Shown here one piece after another: positions 37,509 to 46,251 of a stretch of 64,000 nt of DNA. Location of the stretch: the NCBI RefSeq assembly GCF_000277125.1, contig NC_016946.1, forward strand, positions 868,001-932,000, written 5' to 3'. The notes beneath the pieces were generated by a model, which was not told where the DNA came from, made no database searches, and was given only the letters and a program-made list of their open reading frames with translations. The position numbers and the translations under genes are program-made. Positions within the stretch are counted from its first letter, which is position 1. Every line of letters starts with the position of its first letter. The DNA comes from Mycobacterium intracellulare ATCC 13950 (lineage in GTDB: Bacteria > Actinomycetota > Actinomycetes > Mycobacteriales > Mycobacteriaceae).

Positions 37509-38615
37509 TTGGGACGCAACCGTTTTGGTGCTGTGCTGGGCGTCCTGACAGCCGGTGCGCTGGTGTTGGCGGGATGCGGATTCCACGACAGCACGGCCCG
37601 GGGAAGCGGGGCGGGCGCGTCGGGCGTGGTCAATTGCGGCGGCAAGCAGGCCTTGACGGCGGCGGGCTCGAGCGCCCAGGCCAACGCGATGCCCCGATTC
37701 TCCGGCGCCTTCGAGCACGCTTGCCCCGGTCAGACGCTGAATTACACACCCAATGGCTCGGGCGCGGGAATCGGCCAATTCACCGGAAACCAAATCGATT
37801 TCGCGGGTTCGGATTCACCGTTGGCCCCGATCGAATACTTCGCGGCGCGGACCCGATGCGGTTCGCCGGCGTGGAATCTGCCCGTGGTCTTCGGTCCGAT
37901 CGCGATCACCTACAACGTCAGGGGCGTCAGCTCGCTGATCCTCGACGGGCCCACCGCCGCCAAAATCTTCAAGGGCGCCATCACCGCCTGGGACGACCCG
38001 GCGATCGCAGCGCTGAACCCGGGTACCGCGCTGCCCGCCGAGCCCATCCGTGTCGTGTTCCGCGGCGATGAGTCCGGCACCACCGACAATTTCCAGAAAT
38101 ACTTGGACTCCGCGTCCGACGGCGTGTGGGACAAGGGCATCGGGAAGACGTTCCACGGTGGGGTCGGGCAGGACGCCGACGGCAACGGCGGTACGTCGGC
38201 GGCCGTCCGGGCGACCGAAGGATCGGTCACCTACAACGAATGGTCGTTCGGTCTGGCGCAGAAGCTGACGATGGCCAGGATCGTCACCTCGGCCGGGCCC
38301 GAGGCGGTGGGCATCAGCGCCGGATCGGTCGGGAAAACGATCTCCGGTGCCACCCTCACCGGGCAGGGCAACGACTTGGTGGTGGACACCTTCTCGTTCT
38401 ACAAGCCGACCCGGCCCGGTTCCTACCCGATCGTGTTGGCGACCTACGAGATCGTGTGTTCGAAGTATCCCGACCCGCAGGTCGGCGCGGCCGTGAAGGC
38501 GTTCCTGCAAAGCACCATCGGTGCCGGCCAGAATGGCTTGGCGGACAACGGGTATATCCCGGTGCCGGAGTCGTTCAAGTCCCGGCTGTCGGATGCGATC
38601 AACGCCATCGCGTGA
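37509..38615 (+). CDS. pstS: Phosphate-binding lipoprotein PstS (first of two)
   Basis: A 368-residue periplasmic phosphate-binding lipoprotein. The signal sequence ends in the lipobox LAGC, with the modified cysteine at about residue 22. PstS signatures are intact: [22 protein letters not shown] and [17 protein letters not shown] with the Ser/Thr/Asp phosphate ligands. The start is TTG at 37509, as in its neighbour, after a GTGAGGAAG ribosome site. Roughly three quarters of residues match the second PstS, so the pair arose by tandem duplication. Delivers phosphate to the PstC/PstA channel encoded downstream. Confidence 0.9.
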   Translation: MGRNRFGAVLGVLTAGALVLAGCGFHDSTARGSGAGASGVVNCGGKQALTAAGSSAQANAMPRFSGAFEHACPGQTLNYTPNGSGAGIGQFTGNQIDFAGSDSPLAPIEYFAARTRCGSPAWNLPVVFGPIAITYNVRGVSSLILDGPTAAKIFKGAITAWDDPAIAALNPGTALPAEPIRVVFRGDESGTTDNFQKYLDSASDGVWDKGIGKTFHGGVGQDADGNGGTSAAVRATEGSVTYNEWSFGLAQKLTMARIVTSAGPEAVGISAGSVGKTISGATLTGQGNDLVVDTFSFYKPTRPGSYPIVLATYEIVCSKYPDPQVGAAVKAFLQSTIGAGQNGLADNGYIPVPESFKSRLSDAINAIA

Positions 38616-38868
38616 TGTCAGCAACCAGTCGGCGGCGCCTCGGAGGGCCGGGTGGGGCCTTTGCTGACGAACACCGGCCAGGCGACGTCGCGGTGCGCTG
38701 CGGCCGACGTCGCGACGGCCCGCCGACGCGTTCAGCGGTGATCGCCGAAAAGTTTGCTCAACGTTCAATTGTTACTGTTACGTTCGTGGCCGCGATACCG
38801 GCTGGTCGGCGCGCTACGGCTAACTGACCGGCCGCGATCATGTTTCATCCCTACCGTGAGGAAGCGAA
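38616..38868 (+). promoter_or_regulatory. Intergenic leader between the two pstS genes
   Basis: These 253 bases hold no ORF of note. Around 38763-38785 a cluster of GTTC/GTTAC repeats (GTTCAATTGTTACTGTTACGTTC) stands out as more AT-rich than its surroundings and could be a phosphate-response element or a promoter for the second copy. The last 20 bases repeat the GTGAGGAAG ribosome site of the first gene. Confidence 0.35.
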
Positions 38869-39981
38869 TTGAAACTCAACCGATTTGGCGCCGTGCTGAG
38901 TGCCTTGAGCGTTACTGCGCTGGCGTTGTCGGGGTGCGGCAGCGACAACAACGGCTCCGGCGCCAGTGGGCCGACCGGCTCGTCGTCGGGCAAGGTGAAT
39001 TGTGGCGGGAAGAAGGCCCTCAAGGCCAGCGGGTCGACGGCCCAGGCCAACGCGATGACCCGCTTTGTCAACGCGTTCGAGCAGGCCTGCCCCGGCCAGA
39101 CGCTGAACTACACGGCCAACGGATCCGGTGCGGGAATCAGCGAATTCAACGGCAACCAAACGGATTTCGGTGGTTCTGACTCGCCGCTGGCGGCCAACGA
39201 ATACGCCGCCGCGCAGCAGCGGTGCGGTTCGCCGGCCTGGAATCTGCCGGTCGTTTTCGGCCCGATCGCCATCACCTACAACGTGACGGGCCTGAACTCG
39301 CTCAGCCTCGACGGCCCCACGGCCGCCAAGATCTTCAACGGCTCGATCACGACGTGGAACGACCCCGCGATTCAGGCCCTCAACCCCGGTGCCACGTTGC
39401 CCGACGTGCCGATTCACGTCGTCTTCCGCAACGACGAGTCCGGCACCACCGACAATTTCCAGAAATATCTCGACGCCGCCGCGGACGGGGCATGGGGCAA
39501 GGGCGCCGGAAAGACCTTCAAGGGCGGCGTCGGTGAGGGAGCCAAGGGCAACGACGGCACGTCGGCGGCGATCAAGGCCACCGAGGGATCCATCACCTAT
39601 AACGAATGGTCGTTTGCCCAGGCACAGAAACTGAACATGGCCAAGATCATCACCTCGGCCGGCCCGGACGCGGTGTCGATCAGCGCCGAATCGGTGGGCA
39701 AGACGATTGCTGGGGCCAAAATCTCCGGCCAGGGCAACGACCTGGTGCTCGACACGCTGTCGTTCTACAAACCCAAGCAGGCCGGTTCCTACCCGATCGT
39801 GCTGGCGACCTACGAGATCGTGTGCTCGAAGTACCCCGACTCCGGGGTCGGTGCGGCGGTGAAGGGATTCCTGCAAAGCACCATCGGCGCCGGGCAAAAT
39901 GGCCTGGCCGACAATGGCTACATTCCGATCCCCGACGCGTTCAAGGCGAGGCTGTCTTCTTCGATCAACGCCATCACATAA
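38869..39981 (+). CDS. pstS3: Phosphate-binding lipoprotein PstS3-like (second of two)
   Basis: A 370-residue phosphate-binding lipoprotein, the same length as M. tuberculosis PstS3 (Rv0928) and clearly closer to it than the upstream copy: it starts [10 protein letters not shown] and contains [14 protein letters not shown] and [15 protein letters not shown]. The lipobox LSGC gives Cys at about residue 22. TTG start after GAGGAAG. It lies 12 bases before pstC, so it is the obvious binding partner of this permease. The mature N-terminus has a short Ser/Gly-rich linker. Confidence 0.93.
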   Translation: MKLNRFGAVLSALSVTALALSGCGSDNNGSGASGPTGSSSGKVNCGGKKALKASGSTAQANAMTRFVNAFEQACPGQTLNYTANGSGAGISEFNGNQTDFGGSDSPLAANEYAAAQQRCGSPAWNLPVVFGPIAITYNVTGLNSLSLDGPTAAKIFNGSITTWNDPAIQALNPGATLPDVPIHVVFRNDESGTTDNFQKYLDAAADGAWGKGAGKTFKGGVGEGAKGNDGTSAAIKATEGSITYNEWSFAQAQKLNMAKIITSAGPDAVSISAESVGKTIAGAKISGQGNDLVLDTLSFYKPKQAGSYPIVLATYEIVCSKYPDSGVGAAVKGFLQSTIGAGQNGLADNGYIPIPDAFKARLSSSINAIT

Positions 39982-39993
39982 CCTGAGGTGGTC

Positions 39994-40986
39994 GTGACAC
40001 GAGGAACAGCAACCAGCCCGTCGACCGCGGAAAAACCGGCATCAACGGCGCTGAATGCACGCGTGTCGCGGCGGGGCGACCGGATCTTCAAGCTGGTCGC
40101 CGCGGCCGCTGGTTCCACGATCGTGGTCGCCATCCTGTTGATCGCGGTGTTCCTGTTGCTGCGCGCCCTGCCGTCGTTGCGCGTCAATCACGCAAACTTC
40201 TTCACCAGCGCCGAGTTCAGCACCAGCAACCCCCACAACCTGGCCTTCGGCATCCGTGACCTGCTCATGGTCACGGTGCTCAGTTCGCTCACCGCGCTGG
40301 TGCTGTCCGTACCCATCGCGGTCGGTATCGCCGTGTTCCTCACCCAATACGCGCCGAAGCGGCTGGGGCGCCCGTTCGGCGCGGTGGTGGACCTGCTCGC
40401 CGCGGTGCCGTCGATCATCTTCGGGCTCTGGGGAATCTTCGTCCTGGCCCCCCGGCTCGAGCCGGTCGCGGCGTTTCTCAATCGGCACCTCGGATGGTTC
40501 TTCCTGTTCAAACAGGGCAACGTGTCGTTGGCCGGCGGCGGCACCATCTTCACCGCCGGCGTCGTGCTCTCGGTGATGATCCTGCCGATCGTCACGTCGG
40601 TCTCGCGCGAGGTGTTTCGGCAGACCCCCCACATCCAGATGGAAGCGGCGCAGGCGCTGGGCGCCACCAAGTGGGAGGTGGTGCGGATGACCGTGCTGCC
40701 GTTCGGCCGCAGCGGCGTCATCGCCGCCTCGATGCTGGGGTTGGGACGCGCGCTGGGCGAGACCGTGGCGGTGCTGATCATTCTGCGTTCGGCCGCCCGT
40801 CCGGGGAATTGGTCGCTGTTCGACGGTGGCTACACGTTTGCCTCCAAGATCGCGTCGGCGGCCGCGGAGTTCAGCGCACCGCTGCCCACCGGGGCGTACA
40901 TCTCGGCGGGATTCGCCCTGTTCGTGCTGACGTTCATCGTCAACGCGCTGGCCCGCGCGATCGCCGGCGGCAAGGTCAACGGATGA
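39994..40986 (+). CDS. pstC2: Phosphate ABC transporter permease PstC
   Basis: A 330-residue inner-membrane permease with six helices. An N-terminal cytoplasmic part of about 30 residues precedes the first helix at about 40-65. The EAA loop that contacts the ATPase is present as [20 protein letters not shown]. The GTG at 39994 was preferred to the one at 39988 because GAGG lies five bases upstream of it. Corresponds to Rv0929. Forms the phosphate channel together with PstA encoded 48 bases downstream. Confidence 0.93.
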   Translation: MTRGTATSPSTAEKPASTALNARVSRRGDRIFKLVAAAAGSTIVVAILLIAVFLLLRALPSLRVNHANFFTSAEFSTSNPHNLAFGIRDLLMVTVLSSLTALVLSVPIAVGIAVFLTQYAPKRLGRPFGAVVDLLAAVPSIIFGLWGIFVLAPRLEPVAAFLNRHLGWFFLFKQGNVSLAGGGTIFTAGVVLSVMILPIVTSVSREVFRQTPHIQMEAAQALGATKWEVVRMTVLPFGRSGVIAASMLGLGRALGETVAVLIILRSAARPGNWSLFDGGYTFASKIASAAAEFSAPLPTGAYISAGFALFVLTFIVNALARAIAGGKVNG

Positions 40987-41034
40987 CGCGCGCCGCGACG
41001 ATGCAGGGCGAAGCGATGAGGAGAAGCGGCGCTC

Positions 41035-41937
41035 ATGACGGTTGACGCGCTCGACCGGCCGGTCAAGGCCGAGGTGTTCAGGCCGCTCAGCTTCCGGCGG
41101 CGGATCACCAACGGCGCCGCGACGATCTTCTTCCTCACCTCGTTCCTCATCGCGCTGGTGCCGCTGTTCTGGGTGCTGTCGATCGTGGTCGCACGAGGCT
41201 GGTACGCCGTGACCCGGTCGGGGTGGTGGACCCACTCGCTGCGCGGCGTGCTGCCCGAACAGTTCCTCGGCGGCGTCTACCACGCGCTGTACGGGACGCT
41301 GGTGCAGGCCGGGGTGGCCGCCGTGCTGGCCGTGCCGCTGGGCCTGATGACCGCGGTCTTCCTCGTCGAATACGGTTCTGGCCGCCTGGTGCGGCTGACC
41401 ACGTTCATGGTCGACGTGCTGGCGGGGGTCCCCTCGATCGTCGCGGCCCTGTTCATCTTCAGCCTCTGGATCGCCACCCTGGGCTTCCAGCAGAGCTCTT
41501 TTGCGGTGTCGCTCGCGCTGGTGTTGCTGATGCTGCCGGTGGTGGTGCGCTCCGCCGAGGAAATGCTGCGGTTGGTGCCCGACGACCTGCGCGAGGCCAG
41601 CTACGCGCTGGGTGTGCCGAAATGGAAGACCATCGTTTCGATCGTCTTTCCGATCGCGATGCCCGGCATCGTCTCGGGCATCTTGTTGTCCATCGCGCGG
41701 GTGATCGGCGAAACCGCGCCGGTGCTGGTGCTGGTCGGCTACAGCAGGTCGATCAACTTCGACATCTTCCACGGCAACATGGCCTCGCTGCCGCTGCTGA
41801 TCTACACCGAGCTCACCAACCCCGAACACGCCGGATTCCTGCGGATCTGGGGTGCGGCGCTGACGCTCATCATCATGGTCGCCGTGATCAACGTCGTCGC
41901 CGCGGCCACCCGATTTCTGGCGACCCGCAAACGCTGA
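41035..41937 (+). CDS. pstA1: Phosphate ABC transporter permease PstA
   Basis: A 300-residue permease with six membrane helices, corresponding to Rv0930. The EAA loop appears as REASYALGVPKWKTIVSIVFP near residue 185. It completes the PstSCA set of this locus. No pstB ATPase gene follows; the next gene, ku, is convergent 15 bases on. The ATPase must therefore be supplied from another locus, for example a phoT-type gene. In M. tuberculosis pknD, pstS2, pstB, pstS1, pstC1 and pstA2 follow here; all are missing. Confidence 0.93.
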   Translation: MTVDALDRPVKAEVFRPLSFRRRITNGAATIFFLTSFLIALVPLFWVLSIVVARGWYAVTRSGWWTHSLRGVLPEQFLGGVYHALYGTLVQAGVAAVLAVPLGLMTAVFLVEYGSGRLVRLTTFMVDVLAGVPSIVAALFIFSLWIATLGFQQSSFAVSLALVLLMLPVVVRSAEEMLRLVPDDLREASYALGVPKWKTIVSIVFPIAMPGIVSGILLSIARVIGETAPVLVLVGYSRSINFDIFHGNMASLPLLIYTELTNPEHAGFLRIWGAALTLIIMVAVINVVAAATRFLATRKR

Positions 41938-41952
41938 CCGAGGCGCGTCGGG

Positions 41953-42882
41953 TCAGGACTTCGAGGCCGCTTTCTTGGCCGGAGCCTTCTTGGCGGCGGT
42001 CTTTTTCGCGGGTGCCTTCTTGGCGGCGGTCTTCTTCGCCGCGCTCTTTTTCGCGGGCGCCTTTTTCTCCGCTGCCTTGCCGTTGCCTCCACCGGAGCGC
42101 GCCTTCACGCTGGCCTCCAGCTTGGCCAGCAGATCGGAGACGTCTTCGGTCTCATCCAGCTCCTTGGGCTGCTCCTCGGTGGTAAACGCCTCTCCGCCTT
42201 CGAGTTTGGCTTGGACCAGCTCGTGCAGCTGCTCCTGGTAGTCGTCGTGGTAGCGGTCGGGGTTGAACTCCTCGGCCATCGAATCAACCACCTGCCCCGC
42301 CATTTTGAGCTCGGCGGGTTTGACCTCAACCTTCTTGTCGAGGATCGGGAAGTCCGGATCACGAATCTCGTCGGGCCACAACAACGTATGGATGACCATC
42401 ACGTCGCGCTTGCCGAAGTCCTTGACCCGCAACGCCGCCAGCCGGGTCTTGTTGCGCAGCGTGAAGTGCACGATCGCCATCCGGTCCGTCTCCGCAAGCG
42501 TCTTGGCCAGCAGCACATAGGATTTCGACGATTTGGAGTCGGGCTCCAAAAAATAGCTGCGGTCGAACAGCATCGGATCCACATCGCTGGCCGGCACGAA
42601 CTCCAGCACTTCGATCTCGCGGCTGCGTTCCTCGGGCAGCGTGGCGATGTCGTCGTCGGTGATGATGACCATCTGGCCGTCATCGGATTCGTAGGCCCGG
42701 GCGATGTCACGGTATTCGACGACTTCGCCGTCCACCTCGCACACGCGCTGGTATCGGATGCGGCCGTTGTCCTTGGCGTGCACCTGGTGAAACTTGATGT
42801 CGTGGTCCTGGGTGGCGCTGTACACCTTGACCGGGACGTTCACCAGCCCGAACGCGATGGAACCCTTCCAGATGGAGCGCAT
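41953..42882 (-). CDS. mku: Ku end-binding protein with lysine-rich tail
   Basis: A 309-residue bacterial Ku homodimer subunit that binds double-strand ends and recruits LigD in non-homologous end joining. The core (residues 1-255) matches M. tuberculosis Ku (Rv0937c), for example SIWKGSIAFGLVNVPVKVYSA, SREIEVLEFVPASDVDPM and AELKMAGQVVDSMAEEFNPDR. A C-terminal extension of about 45 residues is made of alternating AKK/APAKK/TAAKK units absent from the M. tuberculosis protein (273 aa). Similar basic tails in other bacterial Ku proteins bind DNA. The ATG at 42882 was chosen over GTG at 42900. Confidence 0.94.
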   Translation of the reverse strand: MRSIWKGSIAFGLVNVPVKVYSATQDHDIKFHQVHAKDNGRIRYQRVCEVDGEVVEYRDIARAYESDDGQMVIITDDDIATLPEERSREIEVLEFVPASDVDPMLFDRSYFLEPDSKSSKSYVLLAKTLAETDRMAIVHFTLRNKTRLAALRVKDFGKRDVMVIHTLLWPDEIRDPDFPILDKKVEVKPAELKMAGQVVDSMAEEFNPDRYHDDYQEQLHELVQAKLEGGEAFTTEEQPKELDETEDVSDLLAKLEASVKARSGGGNGKAAEKKAPAKKSAAKKTAAKKAPAKKTAAKKAPAKKAASKS

Positions 42883-42948
42883 GTAAGTCAGTATGCCCAC
42901 ACTGTTCGCTGCCTAACAGCACCCCCGCCGCCGCGCCGCTGTTCAAAA

Positions 42949-43014
42949 GCCCGCGCCCGTAACGCCACGGCGAGATTGTCCTCGAATTTTCGCCGTGGCG
43001 TTACATCCGCGGGC
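42949..43014. repeat. Long hairpin between the PfkB-kinase and ku genes
   Basis: GTAACGCCACGGCGA at 42959-42973 and its exact complement at 42990-43004 form a 15-bp stem with a 16-base loop. Outer arms GCCCGC and GCGGGC at 42949-42954 and 43009-43014 extend it across a 4-base internal loop. It starts 22 bases beyond the kinase stop, so it could terminate that transcript, but there is no T-tract. The length and perfection also suit a dispersed REP- or MITE-like element. Confidence 0.55.
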
Positions 43015-43036
43015 GAAAGGGCCGCGCTCGAAGACA

Positions 43037-43960
43037 CTAGCGGCGCCGGTTTGCTTGGGCCCGCAGCGCGGCGCGATCGGGGAGGTCGGCGCCGGCCCGC
43101 GAGACCGTCAGCGCCGACGCCAGGCTGGCGGCTTGTAGTGCCGCCGTGAGCGCGTCGAGCCCGACCCGGCTCAGGGCGGCGCGGCGGTCGGCGCCCAACA
43201 GACCCAATTCCCACAGCGCATCGAGCAAACCGGCCATGAAGGCGTCGCCGGCACCGACGGTGTCGACCACCCTGGCCGGCGTGGCCTCCACCCGGGCATC
43301 GCCGGCTGCGCAGAACGCCACGGCGCCGCGGGCGCCCAGCGTCAGGACGACGATCGCGGGTCCCGACGCCAGCCACCCCCGGGCCGTGCGCTGGGGCTCG
43401 CGGTCGGGATCGATCCACTTCAAGTCCTCGTCACTGACCTTGACGATGTCGCTGCGCTCGACCAGGTGTGCGATGCGGGCCTGCGCGGCGTCACGGTCGG
43501 GAATCAGCGACGGTCGCACGTTGGGATCGAAGCTCACGGTGGCCGAGACGCGGTAAGCCTCGAGCAGCGCGGCGACCGCCAAGCACCCCGGTTCGCGCAC
43601 GGCGGCGATCGACCCGGTGTGCACCAGCAGCGGCGGTGCCACCTCGGGCGTACCGGAAAGCCGCCATTGCAGATCGAATGTGTAAGCGGCCGAGCCGTCG
43701 TCGGCGATCGTCGCGACCGCGGCCGGCGTGCGTTCGGCCGAGACACTTCCCGGAACGAGTTGCACACCAGAGGATTTCAGGTACGCGGCGATGCGCCGGC
43801 CGGATTCGTCGTCCGCGATATGGGTCAAGAAGTCGACGTGACGACCCAGCCGGGCCAGCCCGACCGCGACGTTGAGCGGGCTGCCGCCGACGTGCTCGAC
43901 GGCGCCGCGCCGTTCGACCCTGTCGATCAGCGCTTCACCGATGACCAGCGCGCCGCCCAT
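43037..43960 (-). CDS. PfkB-family sugar kinase (fructokinase-like)
   Basis: A 307-residue ribokinase/PfkB-family kinase. VGGSPLNVAVGLARLG near residue 25 is the first family signature and DTVGAGDAFMAGLLDALWELG near residue 230, with the catalytic aspartate in GAGD, the second. VSFDPNVRPSLI and LTLGARGAVAF are further fructokinase-like segments. It should phosphorylate a sugar such as fructose; specificity is a guess. Start MGGALVIGE at 43960 leaves 11 bases to the divergent ligD start; a start at 43993 would overlap ligD. It separates ku from ligD, which are adjacent in M. tuberculosis. Confidence 0.88.
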   Translation of the reverse strand: MGGALVIGEALIDRVERRGAVEHVGGSPLNVAVGLARLGRHVDFLTHIADDESGRRIAAYLKSSGVQLVPGSVSAERTPAAVATIADDGSAAYTFDLQWRLSGTPEVAPPLLVHTGSIAAVREPGCLAVAALLEAYRVSATVSFDPNVRPSLIPDRDAAQARIAHLVERSDIVKVSDEDLKWIDPDREPQRTARGWLASGPAIVVLTLGARGAVAFCAAGDARVEATPARVVDTVGAGDAFMAGLLDALWELGLLGADRRAALSRVGLDALTAALQAASLASALTVSRAGADLPDRAALRAQANRRR

Positions 43961-43971
43961 AGACTCAGAGT

Positions 43972-46251
43972 ATGAGTCCGACGGCGGGGCCACGGGTCAA
44001 GCTGACCAACGCCGAAAAAGTGCTGTATCCCGCCACCGGAACCACCAAGAGCGACATCTTCGACTACTACACGCGGATCGCCGAGGTGATGATCCCGCAC
44101 ATCGCCGGGCGTCCGGCCACGCGCAAACGCTGGCCCAACGGCGTCGAACAGGAATCCTTTTTCGAGAAGCAACTCGCCGCGTCGGCACCCGACTGGCTGC
44201 CGCGCGCCAGCGTGACCCATCGATCCGGAACGACGACCTATCCGATCATCGACGACCCCACCGGCCTGGCCTGGATCGCCCAACAGGCGGCGCTGGAGGT
44301 TCACGTCCCGCAGTGGCGGTTCGTCGCCGAGTGGACCCGCAGCCGGGCCGAAGAACTCAAGCCCGGCCCGGCGACGCGATTGGTGTTCGACCTCGACCCC
44401 GGCGAAGGCGTGACGATGGCGCAGATGTCCAAGGTGGCGCGCGCCGTGCGCGACCTGATCGCCGGGATCGGCCTGAGAACCTTCCCGCTCACCAGCGGCA
44501 GCAAGGGACTGCATCTGTATGCGCCGCTCGACGAGCCGGTGAGCAGCAAAGGCGCCACGGTGTTGGCCAAACGCGTTGCGCAACAGCTGGAAAAGACGAT
44601 GCCCAAGCTTGTCACGTCGACCATGACCAAGAGCCTGCGGGCGGGGAAGATCTTTTTGGACTGGAGCCAGAACAACGGCTCCAAGACGACCATCGCGCCG
44701 TATTCCCTGCGCGGACGCGAACATCCCACCGTCGCGGCGCCGCGCACCTGGGACGAACTCGACGACCCGTCGCTGCGCCAGCTGCGGTATGACGAAGTGC
44801 TGTCCCGGGTCGCGCGCGTCGGCGACCTGCTTGCAGAGCTGGACGAGGACGCTCCGGTGCCGGATCGGTTGACCAAGTACCGCAGCATGCGCGACGCGTC
44901 GAAGACCCCCGAGCCGGTTCCGGCGGCGAAACCCGCTGTCGGCCAAGGAAACACCTTCGTCATCCAGGAACACCACGCGCGACGCCTGCACTACGACTTC
45001 CGGCTGGAGCGCGACGGCGTGCTGGTGTCCTGGGCGGTGCCCAAAAACCTGCCCGAAACCACGTCGGTGAACCACCTGGCGGTCCACACCGAGGACCATC
45101 CGCTGGAATACGGCGGGTTCGAAGGCGTCATCCCCAAGGGCGAATACGGCGCGGGCAAGGTGATCATCTGGGACTCCGGAACCTACGACGCCGAAAAGTT
45201 CAATGACTCCGCCGAAAAAGGGGAGGTCATCGTCAACCTGCACGGCAGCAAGATCTCCGGACGCTACGCGCTGATTCAAACCAATGGCGACCAGTGGTTG
45301 GCACATCGGATGAAGGACCAGAAGGTCTTCGAGTTCGACACCATCGCACCCATGCTGGCCACCCACGGTTCGGTGACGGCCCTGAAGGCAGGTCAGTGGG
45401 CGTTCGAGGGCAAATGGGACGGTTACCGGCTTCTGATCGAGGCCGACCACGGTGCCTTTCGGGTGCGGTCGCGACGCGGTCGCGAAGTCACCCAGGAATA
45501 CCGCGAACTGCGTTGGCTGGCAGACGATCTCGCCGACCATCACGTGGTGCTCGACGGGGAGGCTGTCGTCCTGGACTCCTCCGGGGTGCCCAACTTTCAC
45601 GAGATGCAAAACCGTGGACGGGGCTCACGGGTCGAATTCTGGGCGTTCGACCTGCTCTACCTCGACGGCCGCTCGTTGCTGCGGGCCCGCTACCGGGATC
45701 GGCGAAAACTGCTGGAAATGTTGGCCGCCGGCAGCAGGCTCATCGTCCCCGACCTACTGCCCGGCGACGGCAGGGAGGCGCTGGAGCACTCCGCGGAGCG
45801 CGGTTGGGAGGGGGTGATCGCCAAGAAGCGCGACTCCACCTATCAGCCGGGCCGCCGCTCGTCGTCGTGGATCAAGGACAAGCACTGGAACACCCAGGAA
45901 GTCGTCATCGGCGGTTGGAAAGCCGGGGAAGGCGGACGCAGCAGCGGCATCGGCTCACTGCTGATGGGTATCCCCACCGCGGGCGGACTGCACTTCGCCG
46001 GGCGCGTCGGCACCGGGTTCACCGACCGCGACCTGGCAAACTTGAAGAAGACGCTGGCACCGCTGCACACCGACGAATCCCCCTTTGACCCACCGCTTCC
46101 CAGGAGCGAAGCGCGCGGCGTGACGTATGTGCGGCCGGAGCTGGTCGGGGAGGTGCGCTACAGCGAGTGGACCCCGGATGACCGGTTACGCCAATCGAGT
46201 TGGCGCGGACTACGACCGGACAAGGAGGCGAGTGAGGTGGTGCGCGAGTGA
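43972..46251 (+). CDS. ligD: Multifunctional ATP-dependent DNA ligase LigD
   Basis: A 759-residue protein, the same length as M. tuberculosis LigD (Rv0938), in the order polymerase - phosphoesterase - ligase. The PrimPol-type polymerase domain (1-290) has the metal-binding DLD at 140-142. The 3'-phosphoesterase domain (about 315-450) has IQEHHARRLHYDFRLERDG and HTEDHPLEYGGFEG. The ligase domain has its nucleophilic lysine K481 in EGKWDGYR and later VIAKKRDSTYQPG. It repairs double-strand breaks together with Ku. The stop overlaps the GTG start of the next gene. Confidence 0.96.
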   Translation: MSPTAGPRVKLTNAEKVLYPATGTTKSDIFDYYTRIAEVMIPHIAGRPATRKRWPNGVEQESFFEKQLAASAPDWLPRASVTHRSGTTTYPIIDDPTGLAWIAQQAALEVHVPQWRFVAEWTRSRAEELKPGPATRLVFDLDPGEGVTMAQMSKVARAVRDLIAGIGLRTFPLTSGSKGLHLYAPLDEPVSSKGATVLAKRVAQQLEKTMPKLVTSTMTKSLRAGKIFLDWSQNNGSKTTIAPYSLRGREHPTVAAPRTWDELDDPSLRQLRYDEVLSRVARVGDLLAELDEDAPVPDRLTKYRSMRDASKTPEPVPAAKPAVGQGNTFVIQEHHARRLHYDFRLERDGVLVSWAVPKNLPETTSVNHLAVHTEDHPLEYGGFEGVIPKGEYGAGKVIIWDSGTYDAEKFNDSAEKGEVIVNLHGSKISGRYALIQTNGDQWLAHRMKDQKVFEFDTIAPMLATHGSVTALKAGQWAFEGKWDGYRLLIEADHGAFRVRSRRGREVTQEYRELRWLADDLADHHVVLDGEAVVLDSSGVPNFHEMQNRGRGSRVEFWAFDLLYLDGRSLLRARYRDRRKLLEMLAAGSRLIVPDLLPGDGREALEHSAERGWEGVIAKKRDSTYQPGRRSSSWIKDKHWNTQEVVIGGWKAGEGGRSSGIGSLLMGIPTAGGLHFAGRVGTGFTDRDLANLKKTLAPLHTDESPFDPPLPRSEARGVTYVRPELVGEVRYSEWTPDDRLRQSSWRGLRPDKEASEVVRE

